Assembly (NCBI RefSeq): GCF_039534165.1
Contig: NZ_BAAAUX010000011.1
Location: 496,001-560,000, forward strand
Direction of reading: 5' to 3'
Origin: Saccharopolyspora_D taberi
Lineage (GTDB): Bacteria; Actinomycetota; Actinomycetes; Mycobacteriales; Pseudonocardiaceae
DNA: 64,000 nt
The position numbers and the translations under genes are program-made. Numbering within the stretch: the first letter of the stretch is position 1; the number at the start of each line of letters is the position of its first letter. The notes below the pieces were generated by a model, which saw nothing but the letters and a program-made list of their open reading frames with translations, had not been told where the DNA came from and made no database searches. Of the stretch, positions 8,202 through 17,231 are shown in pieces.

Positions 8202-9122
8202 CTACCGGACGCCGGCGCCGCCGGTCACGATGGCCTTCACGTCCGCCGCGTCGTCCGGTGTGTAGCTGTACGGGATCTCCGCGACGCTGCCACCGGTCTC
8301 ACCCGCACCCGAGTTGACCACGTGGTTGTCCTGCGCGACAAGGGATCCCGGGCCGGAGTCGCCCTCGCCGAGGTGGAACGGGTCCGCGACGTTCTCGAAG
8401 GAGTTGCGCTCCACCAGCACCCCGGCGTTCATCGTCGAGGCGACGCCGTAGCTGCCGATGTCGTTGTAGTAGTTGTTGAACACGTGCACCGGGTTGCCGA
8501 ACCGCACGCGGGGGTTGCGCTGGTTGGTGCCGTCGAACCAGTTGTGGTGGTAGGTGACCCGCAGCTTCCCGTTGTCTTGCCCCTCGTTGTCGTCGCTGTG
8601 GCCGAGCAGCGCGTTCTTGTCCTGGTCGTGGAAGTGGTTCCAGGACACCGTCACGTTGTCCGACGCGGACTTGATGTCCAGCGCACCGTCCGCTGCCCGG
8701 GACAGGTCGTTGTGGTCGATCCAGATGTTGGTCGACTCCTCGACGTTGATGTTGTCGTCACCGGAGCCGCTGATCGTCAGCTGCCGCACGATCACGTTGT
8801 TCGCCTGGCGGATGCTCAGGCCGCCACCGGTGAGCACTCCGGTGGTGCCGACTCCGGCGATCGTCTTGTCCGAGCCGACCCGCACCATCCCGGACAGGGC
8901 GATGGTGCCCTCGACCTGCACGGTCAGCGGGCCGTCCGCGGCGACCGCGGCGGCGAACTCGTCGGGCGACGACACAGTCACCGTTTCACCGCCCGCGCCA
9001 CCAGTGGTGTCGGCGCCGAAACCGATCGGGGCGTCGGCCCGGTCGGCCGCGGCGGTGGCGACTCCTGTCGCCCCGGCCGCAAGCGCACCGGTCATCAGCA
9101 GACCTGCAAGGGATTTGCGCAT
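8202..9122 (-). CDS. Secreted pectate lyase, PL1 family
   Basis: A 306-residue secreted protein from ATG 9122, preceded by GAGGAGAAG. A signal peptide ends near AAADRADA. The parallel beta-helix lyase features of PL1 are visible: NVEESTNIWIDHNDLS (the conserved WIDH motif), DGALDIKSASDNVTVSWNHF, a calcium-binding aspartate cluster, and RNPRVRFG containing the catalytic arginine. It cleaves polygalacturonate by beta-elimination with calcium. It lies just downstream of araA and may be cotranscribed with the arabinose operon, consistent with breakdown of arabinan-decorated pectin; the 65-base gap also allows a separate promoter. Confidence 0.9.
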   Translation of the reverse strand: MRKSLAGLLMTGALAAGATGVATAAADRADAPIGFGADTTGGAGGETVTVSSPDEFAAAVAADGPLTVQVEGTIALSGMVRVGSDKTIAGVGTTGVLTGGGLSIRQANNVIVRQLTISGSGDDNINVEESTNIWIDHNDLSRAADGALDIKSASDNVTVSWNHFHDQDKNALLGHSDDNEGQDNGKLRVTYHHNWFDGTNQRNPRVRFGNPVHVFNNYYNDIGSYGVASTMNAGVLVERNSFENVADPFHLGEGDSGPGSLVAQDNHVVNSGAGETGGSVAEIPYSYTPDDAADVKAIVTGGAGVR

Positions 9123-9187
9123 GATCTTCTCCTCTTTTCCTTGTGGGGACGGGAAAGTCACGCAGTGATCGAATCCTCGTCGAGCGG

Positions 9188-10687
9188 TCACAGTCCTCTT
9201 GCGAGCCGGTGGTAGGCGTGGTTCCAGCGGAGTTCGCTGGTGAAGCGCCGCGTGCTGGTCCCGGCGTCGATGAGGGCCAGTTCGGTCCCGGTCATCTCCG
9301 CGAGATCGGCCAGGTGCTCGCTGGTCAACGCGGTGGACAGGACGGTGTGGTGCGGGCCTCCCGCGATCAGCCAGGACTCCGCCGAGGTCCGCAGGTCGGG
9401 ACGCGGTCGCCAGACCGCTCGGGCGACCGGGAGCTTCGGCAGCGGGGCGTCCGGTGCGACGACGTCGACGTCGTTGGCGATCAGCCGGAACCGCTCACCG
9501 AGGTCGGCCATCCCGACCACGACCGCCCCGGCCGCGGGTGCGGCGTCGAACACCAGCCGCACCGGATCCTCGCGCCCGCCAATGCCCAGCGGATGGATCT
9601 GCAGGCTCGGGGTGCCCGCCGCGAGGGACGGGCACACTTCGAGCATGTGGGCACCGAGAATCCGCTCCTCACCCGGCACCAGGTGGTAGGTGTAGTCCTC
9701 CATGAACGAGGTGCCGCCGGGCAACCCCTCGGCCGCGACCTTCAACGCACGCAACAGCACCGCGGTCTTCCAGTCACCCTCACCACCGAAGCCATAGCCC
9801 TCGGCCATAAGCCGCTGCACGGCCAAGCCCGGCAGCTGCCGCAGACCGCCGAGATCCTCGAAGTTGGTCGTGAACGCGGTGAAACCGCCACCGGTGAGGA
9901 AGTCGCGCAAACCGAGTTCGATGCGCGCGCCGTACCGGAGACTGTCATGGCGCTCACCACCGGAACGCAGCTCGGGTGCGACGTCATAGCATTCCTCGTA
10001 CTCCGCCACGAGTTCGTCGACCCGCTTGCCCTCGACGGCGTTGACGACGGCGACCAGATCGTTGACACCGTAGGTGTTCACCGAGGCACCAAACCGCAAC
10101 TGTGCCTCGACCTTGTCACCTTCAGTCACCGCGACGTCGCGCATGTTGTCGCCGAAGCGCGCGACCCGCATGGAGGCCATCTCCGCCCGGCCCGCCGCAG
10201 CCCGCGTCCAAGTACCGATCCGGTCGAGCACCGCCGGATCTGCGACGTGGCCCGCGACGGTCTTGCGCGGGATACCGAGCCGGGTCTGGAGGTAGCCGAA
10301 CTCGCGGTCGCCGTGGGCGGCCTGGTTGAGGTTCATGAAGTCCATGTCGATCTCGGCCCACGGCAGCCGCTGGTTGGCCTGCGTGTGCAGGTGCAGCAGC
10401 GGTTTGCGCAGCAGGTCGAGACCGGCGATCCACATCTTCGCGGGGCTGAAGGTGTGCATCCAGGCGATCACACCGACGCAGGCGTCGTCGGCGTTGGCAT
10501 CGAGCATCACCCGCCGGATGGCACCGGGGTCGGTGAGCACGGGCTTGGCGACGACGGCGGCCGGGAGCGCCGCGTCCAGTGCGGCGGCGATGGTGTGCGC
10601 CTGGCCGGCGACCTGGTCCAGGATCTCCGGTCCATAGAGCCCCTGACTGCCGGTCAGGAACCAGACCGTGCGGGCGGAATCAGGCAT
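9188..10687 (-). CDS. araA: L-arabinose isomerase
   Basis: A 499-residue enzyme, the usual length for AraA, beginning at MPDSARTVWFLTGSQGLYG, a characteristic start. It converts L-arabinose to L-ribulose using Mn2+. Conserved blocks include CVGVIAWMHTFSPAKMWI, HLHTQANQRLPW and EGDWKTAVLLR. The in-frame extension beyond 10687 is not used because the ATG overlaps the araD end by eight bases, giving translational coupling. Gene order on the minus strand is symporter, small membrane protein, araB, araD, araA. Confidence 0.97.
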   Translation of the reverse strand: MPDSARTVWFLTGSQGLYGPEILDQVAGQAHTIAAALDAALPAAVVAKPVLTDPGAIRRVMLDANADDACVGVIAWMHTFSPAKMWIAGLDLLRKPLLHLHTQANQRLPWAEIDMDFMNLNQAAHGDREFGYLQTRLGIPRKTVAGHVADPAVLDRIGTWTRAAAGRAEMASMRVARFGDNMRDVAVTEGDKVEAQLRFGASVNTYGVNDLVAVVNAVEGKRVDELVAEYEECYDVAPELRSGGERHDSLRYGARIELGLRDFLTGGGFTAFTTNFEDLGGLRQLPGLAVQRLMAEGYGFGGEGDWKTAVLLRALKVAAEGLPGGTSFMEDYTYHLVPGEERILGAHMLEVCPSLAAGTPSLQIHPLGIGGREDPVRLVFDAAPAAGAVVVGMADLGERFRLIANDVDVVAPDAPLPKLPVARAVWRPRPDLRTSAESWLIAGGPHHTVLSTALTSEHLADLAEMTGTELALIDAGTSTRRFTSELRWNHAYHRLARGL

Positions 10688-11381
10688 CGGTGCCTCCGGA
10701 GTCGGCGCGCTGGCCGTAGACGTTCTGGTAACGGTCGAAAAGCCGGTCAACGTCGTCCTGTTCGATCGGGACAGGTTCGCCGAGCTGGCGCGCGATGTGC
10801 GCGGTGCGGGCCACGTCCTCAAGCATCACTGCGGCCTTGACCGCCTCGCGGGCGTCGCGGCCGATGGTGAACGGGCCGTGGTTCTGCATCAGCACCGCGC
10901 GGGAACGGCTCCGGCGCAACGTGTCCACGATTCCGCGGCCGATGGAGTCGTCGCCGATGATCGCGAACGGGCCGACCGGGATCTGCCCGCCGAACTCGTC
11001 GGCGACCATGGTCAGCACGCACGGGATCGGTTCCCCCCGCGCAGCCCACGCCGTGGCGTAGGTGGAGTGCGTGTGCACCACCCCGCCCACTCCGGGCATG
11101 TGCCGGTAGACGTAGGCGTGCGCGGCGGTGTCGGACGAAGGATTTCGCTCACCCTCGACCAGTTTCCCGTGCAGATCGGTCACGACCATCGAGTCCGCAT
11201 CGAGGTCCTCATAGGACACTCCGGAAGGCTTGATCACCATCAGGTCCCGTCCGGGCACCCGCGCCGAGACGTTCCCGGCGGTCCAGATCACCAGCTGGTA
11301 GCGGGTCAGTTCACCGTGCAGGTCGGCGACCGTGCGGCGCAGCGAGGTGAGCGTGCTGGTGATGTCGGAGCTGATCGTCAT
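10680..11381 (-). CDS. araD: L-ribulose-5-phosphate 4-epimerase
   Basis: A 233-residue class II aldolase/adducin family protein. The zinc-binding histidines appear in HTHSTYATAW, and the phosphate-binding and catalytic regions are recognisable (WTAGNVSARVPG, KPSGVSYEDL, QNHGPFTIG). It converts L-ribulose 5-phosphate to D-xylulose 5-phosphate, feeding the pentose phosphate pathway. It begins three bases after the araB stop and overlaps araA, so the three genes form one translational block. The context with araA and araB decides between this and the related fuculose-phosphate aldolase. Confidence 0.95.
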   Translation of the reverse strand: MTISSDITSTLTSLRRTVADLHGELTRYQLVIWTAGNVSARVPGRDLMVIKPSGVSYEDLDADSMVVTDLHGKLVEGERNPSSDTAAHAYVYRHMPGVGGVVHTHSTYATAWAARGEPIPCVLTMVADEFGGQIPVGPFAIIGDDSIGRGIVDTLRRSRSRAVLMQNHGPFTIGRDAREAVKAAVMLEDVARTAHIARQLGEPVPIEQDDVDRLFDRYQNVYGQRADSGGTDA

Positions 11382-11384
11382 GGT

Positions 11385-13073
11385 TCAGGCGACCTCTCGT
11401 CCGGGGTGGCGGTCGACGGCTGCGCGGCGGATCGCTTTCAGCCGGTGCATCACGTCGGAGGCGTCGCGTCCGAAGTGGTCGTGGAGGTGGCAGTACTCGC
11501 GGTACAGCTCGTCGTAGGCGGCGACGTTGGCGGGAACCGGCACGTGAACGGCGTCGTTCTTGCGCCCCATCGCTTCCGACGCGGCGTGGATGTCGGCATG
11601 GGCCCCGGCGGCCACGGCGGCGTGGATCGCCGCCCCCAGCGCCGGTCCCTGCTCCGAACCGATCGTGGACAGCGGCAGGTTGGTCACGTCGGCGTAGATC
11701 CGCATCAGCAGCGGGTTGCGCAGCAGTCCTCCCGCGACGACGAGCTCGGTCACCGGGAGACCGGCGGAGGCGAAGGAGTCGATGATGCGACGGGTGCCGA
11801 ACGCGGTCGCCTCGATCAGCGCGCGGTAGACGTCCTCGGGCCGGGTGGCCAGGGTCAGTCCGACGACCAGGCCGGACAGCTCGTGGTCGACCAGGACCGA
11901 GCGGTTGCCGCTGTGCCAGTCCAGGGCGACCAGGCCGTGTTCGCCGACAGCCTGGCCGGTGGCGAGCTCGGTGAGCAGTTCGTGCACGCCGATGCCGCGC
12001 CGCCGCGCTTCGCGCTGGTAGTCGCCGGGAACCGAGGTGGTGACGAACCAGTCGAAGATGTCGCCGACCCCGCTCTGCCCGGCTTCGTAGCCCCACAGGC
12101 CGGGGGTGATGCCGCCGTCGACCACACCGCACATGCCCGGGACCTCGCCGAGGGTGCCGGCGTTCATCACGTGGCAGGTCGAGGTGCCCATGATCGCGAC
12201 CATCTGGCCCGGCCGGGTGGCCCGCGCCGCCGGGGCGGTGACGTGGGCGTCGACGTTGCCCACCGCGACCGCGATTCCCTCCGGCAGTCCGGTGAGTTCC
12301 GCGCCGCGCGCCGACAGGCCGCCCGCGCGGTCGGCGAGCTGCCCGATCGGCTGGTCGACCTTGTCGGCCACGAAACCGGCGAACGCGGGGTTCAACGCGG
12401 TCAGGAAGTCCCGGGACGGGTACGCGCCGTCCTGGCGGAGCGCCTTGTAACCGGCGGTGCAGGCGTTGCGCACGTAGTTTCCGCACAGCTGCCACACGAT
12501 CCAGTCCGCGGCCTCGACCCACCGGTCCATGGCGGCGTAGACGTCGGGCGCCTCTTCGAGGATCTGCAGTCCTTTGGCGAACTCCCACTCCGAGGAGACC
12601 AGTCCGCCGTAGCGGCGCAGCCAGGGCTCCCCGCGTTCGCGGGCGAGCGCGTTGATGCGGTCGGCCTGGGGTTGTGCGGCGTGGTGCTTCCACAGCTTGA
12701 CGTAGGCGTGCCGATTCCCGGTGAACTCGGGGAGTTCGTTGAGCGGAGTCCCGTCGGCGGTGGTCGGGATCATCGTGCAGGCGGTGAAGTCGGTGGCGAT
12801 CCCGATGACGTCGCCGGGATCCACTCCCCCGTCGGCCAGCGCCGCGGGTACCGCGAAGCGCAGCACGCCGCGGTAGTCGTCGGGGACCTGCAACGCCCAG
12901 TCCGGCGGCAGCGGTGCGCCGGAGCCGGGCAGCGCCCGGTCCACGACGCCGTGCGGGTAGTCGTAGGTCGCCGAACCCAGCTCGGCACCGTCGGCCACCC
13001 GGACCACGACCGCACGGCCGGACAGCGTTCCGAAGTCGACGCCGACGACACAGCTCTTTGGTGTTGCTCGCAT
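11385..13073 (-). CDS. araB: Ribulokinase
   Basis: A 562-residue FGGY-family carbohydrate kinase. The start MRATPKSCVVGVDFGTLSGRAVVV has AAGAGGAAT eight bases upstream and contains the phosphate-1 motif GVDFGT. Typical ribulokinase blocks follow: WLRRYGGLVSSEWEFAKGLQI, NVDAHVTAPA, and the C-terminal TELVVAGGLLRNPLLMRIYADV adenosine motif. It phosphorylates L-ribulose with ATP. Length and motifs match AraB rather than xylulokinase. It is in operon with araD and araA downstream and with the small membrane protein upstream. Confidence 0.96.
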   Translation of the reverse strand: MRATPKSCVVGVDFGTLSGRAVVVRVADGAELGSATYDYPHGVVDRALPGSGAPLPPDWALQVPDDYRGVLRFAVPAALADGGVDPGDVIGIATDFTACTMIPTTADGTPLNELPEFTGNRHAYVKLWKHHAAQPQADRINALARERGEPWLRRYGGLVSSEWEFAKGLQILEEAPDVYAAMDRWVEAADWIVWQLCGNYVRNACTAGYKALRQDGAYPSRDFLTALNPAFAGFVADKVDQPIGQLADRAGGLSARGAELTGLPEGIAVAVGNVDAHVTAPAARATRPGQMVAIMGTSTCHVMNAGTLGEVPGMCGVVDGGITPGLWGYEAGQSGVGDIFDWFVTTSVPGDYQREARRRGIGVHELLTELATGQAVGEHGLVALDWHSGNRSVLVDHELSGLVVGLTLATRPEDVYRALIEATAFGTRRIIDSFASAGLPVTELVVAGGLLRNPLLMRIYADVTNLPLSTIGSEQGPALGAAIHAAVAAGAHADIHAASEAMGRKNDAVHVPVPANVAAYDELYREYCHLHDHFGRDASDVMHRLKAIRRAAVDRHPGREVA

Positions 13074-13099
13074 CGAGATTCCTCTTAGGACGTTCGTGG

Positions 13100-13360
13100 T
13101 CACCGGAGCGGTCGGAGCCGCAGCCACAGCAGGAAAAGTGCCCCCACGACGGCCATGGACAGCCCGGTCCACAGGTTGATGTTGACTCCCTGCGCCTTCT
13201 CCAGCGCGGCGGCGTCGGTGCCGAACAGGCCCACCAGTCCGATCAGGACTCCGTAGAACAGGAACAGCCCGCCGATCGCGGTGCGGACGTCGAACAGCGT
13301 CGCCGCGACCGGTTTCCGCGCCTCGGTTCTCCGGGTGGGATCGAGTGTGCCTTCGGACAT
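13100..13360 (-). CDS. Two-helix membrane protein of arabinose transport operon
   Basis: An 86-residue protein with two hydrophobic helices (about 25-45 and 62-80) and a short basic N-terminus. It lies between the symporter gene (24 bases away) and araB (26 bases). Small proteins of this sort accompany SSS-type symporter genes in many actinobacterial sugar operons, which suggests an accessory subunit, but I know of no established biochemical role. No catalytic motif is present. Confidence 0.8.
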   Translation of the reverse strand: MSEGTLDPTRRTEARKPVAATLFDVRTAIGGLFLFYGVLIGLVGLFGTDAAALEKAQGVNINLWTGLSMAVVGALFLLWLRLRPLR

Positions 13361-13384
13361 GGGAAACCTCCGGATCGTGTTGGC

Positions 13385-15052
13385 TCAGAAGGAGAACGGG
13401 ACGTAGCACAGCGCGGCCAGGACGATCGCGCTCCAGCCGAGGAGGGCGGGTTTCCGGTACCAGGCGTCGTCACCGGGCTCGCGCTCGCCGACCGCGCGGG
13501 CGGCCGACCTGGTGTAGACGAGGCCCGCCAGTTCGGCGTCGGACTTGGGTTTGGTCGCCAGCGCGATCGGCACGCTCACCGCCACGTCGACGACGAACGC
13601 GACGATCGAGGCGGTCATGTTCGCGCCCTGGTCGGTGCTGATCGGCACCATGCCGCTCTTGTAGGCCAGGTAGAAGCTGATCGGCGCGAGGGTGCCGAGC
13701 AGCAGGCCCCAGAAGCCCGCCTTCGCCGTCATCCGCTTCCAGAACAGCGCCAGGATGAAGGTCGCGAACAGCGGAACGTTGAAGAACGAGAACAGGGTCT
13801 GCATGTAGTTCATGATGTTGCTGAAGGACGCCGCGATGAACGCCGTTCCCATGCCGACCACGACGCCCACCGCCGTGATCACGCGGCCCACGCGCAGGTA
13901 GTGCGCGTCGGGCATGTTCGGCTTGATGTAGGCCTGCCAGATGTCGGTGGTGAACACGGTGTTGAAGCTGGACACGTTGGCCGCCATCCCGGCCATGAAC
14001 GACGCCATCAGACCGGTGACCGCGAGCCCGAGCACGCCGTTGGGCAGCAGGTCCCGCATCAGCAGCGGAATCGCGTCGTTGAACTCGAAGGCGCTGCCCG
14101 GCTGCCCGATGCCGGGCTGGACGAGCACGGCGATGATGCCCGGCAGCACCACGATCAGCGGGATGAACATCTTCGGGAACGCCGCGATCAGCGGGGTGCG
14201 GCGGGCGGCGGAGAGGTTCTTCGCCGACAGCGACCGCTGCACCTCGGCGAAGTTCGTCGTCCAGTAGCCGAAGGACACGGCGAACCCGAGTCCGAGCGTG
14301 ATGGTCAGCCAGTTGGCGCCGAGCGGGTTCTCCTGCCCGAAGCCGGTGTTGCCCCACGCGGTCAGGAAGTCCGCGCCCTGCGTCGCGGTGACCTTCTCGA
14401 CGAGACCGCCGATCCCGCCGACCCGCATCAGGCCGAGGACCGTCAGCGGCACCAGCGCGGCGACGATGACGAAGAACTGCAGGACCTCGTTGTAGATGGC
14501 CGACGACAGCCCGCCGATGACGATGTAGGCCAGCACGAACAGCCCGGCGACCACGATGGACACCGGAAGCGGCCAGCCGAGCAGCGCGCGCAGCACGATC
14601 GCCAGGGCGTAGAGGTTGACCCCCGCGATCAGCACCGACGCGACCGCGAAGATCACCGAGCTCAGCAGGTGCGAGGACCTGCTGAACCTCTTGAGCAGGA
14701 ACTCCGGGACGCTGCGCACCTTGGAGTTGTAGTAGAACGGCATCATCACCAGGCCGAGGAACACCATCGCCGGGATCGCGCCGATCAGGTACCAGTGCAC
14801 CGTGTAAGCGCCGTACTGGGCTCCGTTGGCGGCCATGCCGAGAATCTCGGTCGCGCCCAGGTTGGCCGACACGAACGCCAGGCCGGTGACCCACGCGGGC
14901 AGCGAACGGCCGGACAGGAAGAAGTCCAGGCTGTTGCGCACGCTGCGCTTCGCGGCGAAGGCGATGCCCAGCACGACGACGAAGTATGAAGCCAGGATCA
15001 GGTTGTCCGTCCAGTTCATCGACAGACGCAGAGAATCCGCAAGTATGTACAT
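13385..15052 (-). CDS. SSS family sodium:sugar symporter, probably arabinose
   Basis: A 555-residue solute:sodium symporter with about 14 predicted membrane helices. The start at MYILADSL has GAGGAAAAG eight bases upstream. Family features include RSVRNSLDFFLSGRSLPAW after helix 1, the FVSANLGATEILGMAANGAQYG stretch in the unwound helix region that binds Na+ and sugar, and a conserved LPGIIAVL later. It is related to vSGLT/MelB-type sugar symporters. As first gene of the minus-strand arabinose operon its substrate is probably L-arabinose or an arabino-oligosaccharide; that is inferred from neighbours. Confidence 0.88.
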   Translation of the reverse strand: MYILADSLRLSMNWTDNLILASYFVVVLGIAFAAKRSVRNSLDFFLSGRSLPAWVTGLAFVSANLGATEILGMAANGAQYGAYTVHWYLIGAIPAMVFLGLVMMPFYYNSKVRSVPEFLLKRFSRSSHLLSSVIFAVASVLIAGVNLYALAIVLRALLGWPLPVSIVVAGLFVLAYIVIGGLSSAIYNEVLQFFVIVAALVPLTVLGLMRVGGIGGLVEKVTATQGADFLTAWGNTGFGQENPLGANWLTITLGLGFAVSFGYWTTNFAEVQRSLSAKNLSAARRTPLIAAFPKMFIPLIVVLPGIIAVLVQPGIGQPGSAFEFNDAIPLLMRDLLPNGVLGLAVTGLMASFMAGMAANVSSFNTVFTTDIWQAYIKPNMPDAHYLRVGRVITAVGVVVGMGTAFIAASFSNIMNYMQTLFSFFNVPLFATFILALFWKRMTAKAGFWGLLLGTLAPISFYLAYKSGMVPISTDQGANMTASIVAFVVDVAVSVPIALATKPKSDAELAGLVYTRSAARAVGEREPGDDAWYRKPALLGWSAIVLAALCYVPFSF

Positions 15053-15302
15053 GGTTCGCTTTTCCTCGGTTTGCGGAAAAATCAGGGCGCGCGATTCCGG
15101 GCGCGACGCGTTCGAAACGAAAGAACAAGAGCCGGGAATGAATCCGGCGAGAACAGAACACGCGCACATGACCGCGTACAGAGCCGGGAAATCCCGACGC
15201 GCATCCACTATTGCCGGGAATGCATCGGCGAACTGCTCAGAAGAATCCAGGAAAACGCGTCAGCGGCACTCCTCTCTCCGCCCGGAGGCGGTGTCGACCT
15301 GA

Positions 15303-16328
15303 TCAGCGCGTTCCGGTGCTCTCCCGCACGACGAGCTCGACGGGCACGATCGACCGCATCCGGGTTCGCTCCCCTTCGATGCGGTGCAGCAGCTGACCGA
15401 ACACCTGCCGCCCCAGCGAGATGAAGTCCTGGCGCACGGTGGTCAGCGGCGGTGAGAAGTAGGCGGCTTCGGGGATGTCGTCGAAGCCGACGACGCGCAC
15501 GTCGTGCGGCACGGACACGCCCGCCTCCGACAGCGCGCGCAGCAGCCCCAGCGCCATCTGGTCGTTGGCGACGAACACCGCGTCGACCTGGTCGTGGCGG
15601 AGCAGCTCGCGGCCCGCCTCGTACCCGGAGCGCGGGCTCCAGTCGCCGCGCAGGACCGGTGGCTCGGGCGCGCCGCGTTCGCTCACCACGGCTCGCCAGC
15701 CCTCCTCACGCGCCTGGCTCTCCAGCCAGCCGTGCGGACCCGCGATGTGCCAGACGGTGTCGTGCCCGAGCGAGAAAAGGTGCTCAGCCGCCTGCCGGGC
15801 GCCGTCGCGGTGATCCACCGCGGCGACCGGGACGGACGGCTGGTCGACGTCGGCCACGGCCACCAGCGGAACGTCCTGCGGGACGTCCTCAAGGGCCCGA
15901 CCTGCGGCGACGTGCGGCGCTATCACGATCACGCCTTCCACCCCCTGGCTGCGCAGCCGCTCGATGGCCTCGACGATCAGCGGGTGCTCGGGCGCGCTGA
16001 CGCTGGCGACCGAGACGCCGTAGCCGGCTTCCCGCGCCGCGTTCTCGATCCCGAACAGCGTGCTCGCCGGCCCGTAGAGGACCGAGTCGAGCGCGACCGC
16101 GCCCAGGGTGCGCGACCGCCCGGTGGCCAGGCCGCGGGCCAGCGAGTTGGGGCGGTAGCCCAGTTGCTCGACGGCGTCGAGCACCCGGCGCCGGGTGGCG
16201 GCGCGGACCGAACCGTTGCCGTTGATCACCCGCGACACGGTCATGTTCGAGACCCCGGCGGCGGCCGCGACATCGCTGAGCGCGGGCTGCCTGCCGGCCG
16301 CGGGCGCGTTCTCGGGTCCTTTGGCCAT
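15303..16328 (-). CDS. LacI family transcriptional regulator of arabinose locus
   Basis: A 341-residue LacI/GalR regulator. The DNA-binding head (LSDVAAAAGVSNMTVSRVING through LGYRPNSLARGLATGRS) is complete, followed by a periplasmic-binding-protein-like sugar domain ending in FISLGRQVFGQLLHRIEGE. The ATG at 16328 follows GGGAGGAAC. It is the only regulator in the locus, and the TGTTA-N4-TAACA palindrome 42 bases upstream of its start suggests autoregulation and control of the former arabinofuranosidase gene. The effector is expected to be arabinose or a pathway sugar, by context only. Confidence 0.9.
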   Translation of the reverse strand: MAKGPENAPAAGRQPALSDVAAAAGVSNMTVSRVINGNGSVRAATRRRVLDAVEQLGYRPNSLARGLATGRSRTLGAVALDSVLYGPASTLFGIENAAREAGYGVSVASVSAPEHPLIVEAIERLRSQGVEGVIVIAPHVAAGRALEDVPQDVPLVAVADVDQPSVPVAAVDHRDGARQAAEHLFSLGHDTVWHIAGPHGWLESQAREEGWRAVVSERGAPEPPVLRGDWSPRSGYEAGRELLRHDQVDAVFVANDQMALGLLRALSEAGVSVPHDVRVVGFDDIPEAAYFSPPLTTVRQDFISLGRQVFGQLLHRIEGERTRMRSIVPVELVVRESTGTR

Positions 16329-16369
16329 CCGCCGGTTCCTCCCGTTCCGCCACGTCCGAGTGACAGTGA

Positions 16370-16383
16370 TGTTAGCGGTAACA
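16370..16383. promoter_or_regulatory. LacI-type operator
   Basis: The 14-mer TGTTAGCGGTAACA is a near-perfect palindrome with a central CG, the standard shape of LacI-family operators. It lies between the LacI gene and the decayed GH51 gene and could have controlled both. I found no equally good copy in the 250 bases upstream of the symporter gene. Confidence 0.7.
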
Positions 16384-16419
16384 CAGATCACGTCAACCCC
16401 GCGTTCCGCGCAATCCGCG

Positions 16420-16794
16420 AAAAACAACGCCGTGACTTTCCGGCTTGACCGCACCGCGTTTTCCGCCGTACCGTCCGATCTCGGCCGCGAAACGCCGGCG
16501 GCTGCTTCCACGATGTACGGCGTCTTCTACGAGGACATCAACCGCGCCGCCGACGGCGGGCTGGTGCGGAACCGGTCCTTCGAGTACGACCCGGCCGACA
16601 ATCCCGGCTACACGCCGCTGACCGCGTGGGAGCAACCTGCTCGACCCGGTTTCTGGGCGAAATCGCCGAACCCGGTCTTCACCAGCAACGACCCCAACCG
16701 GCACACCCGGATCCAGACCTTCGAGCGGATCCCGACTGGGGATCACTTGATGAGATGGCGCCAAGTGGTGTTGACACACCAGGTTGAAGATTGA
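16420..16794 (+). pseudogene. GH51 alpha-L-arabinofuranosidase, 5' remnant
   Basis: Around 16510-16625 the + strand encodes MYGVFYEDINRAADGG, VRNRSFEY and YTPLTAW, which match the N-terminus of GH51 arabinofuranosidases. Compared with the family an LYAE-like segment after ADGG is missing, and similarity is lost by about 16740, so the catalytic barrel with both glutamates is absent. The frame stops at 16794. No signal peptide or ribosome site is convincing. The intact gene would have released arabinose for the adjacent operon; it now looks truncated next to the protease-NTPase system. Confidence 0.7.
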
Positions 16795-16917
16795 ACGTCC
16801 CAGGTGCCCCGGCGTGGGCTCGAATGGTGGGCAATGTCCCCTGCATTGATACGGACGGTAGTCTCTTCGGGACTCTGGGGTAATGCGTAGCAGGTTCAAC
16901 TGGGGATGTGACACCTG

Positions 16918-17217
16918 ATGATCGAGTTGGCTGAGCTCATCCGGCAACTGCGCAGCGAGCTGAACCTGGCCACGGCGACAGCGGAGGGTGAGCCGCTGCG
17001 CTTCGAGCTGGGGCCGGTCGAGCTTGAGCTGACGGTCTCCGCGGACAAGGAGCACGCGGGCACCGGAAAGGTCCGCTTCTGGGTCGTCGAAGCCGGTGTG
17101 GACGAGAAAACCAAGTGGCAGCAGGCGCAGCGGCTCAAGCTGACCCTGCAACCGCGGCTTGCCGGTTCGGATCAGACACCGTGGATTTCGGGTGCGGAGG
17201 CGTTCGACGAGCGCTGA
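16918..17217 (+). CDS. Trypco2-domain protein
   Basis: A 99-residue protein that is almost entirely one domain: IELAELIRQLRSEL, LRFELGPVELELTVS, KVRFWVVEAG and a final LKLTLQP strand fit the trypsin-co-occurring domain 2 family. These small alpha/beta proteins are found next to genes for trypsin-like proteases and STAND-type NTPases in bacterial conflict systems, and may be substrates or regulators of the protease; that role is not proven. The ATG at 16918 has GGGGA about 11 bases upstream. It ends 14 bases before the large protease-NTPase gene, so the two form an operon. Confidence 0.85.
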   Translation: MIELAELIRQLRSELNLATATAEGEPLRFELGPVELELTVSADKEHAGTGKVRFWVVEAGVDEKTKWQQAQRLKLTLQPRLAGSDQTPWISGAEAFDER

Positions 17218-17231
17218 GGAAGGGCATCGGG

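Noticed and set aside
10668..14989. Very long + strand frames opposite the arabinose operon
   Set aside because: They are rich in Asp, Arg, His and Val without any family match, and overlap five well-recognised genes on the minus strand.
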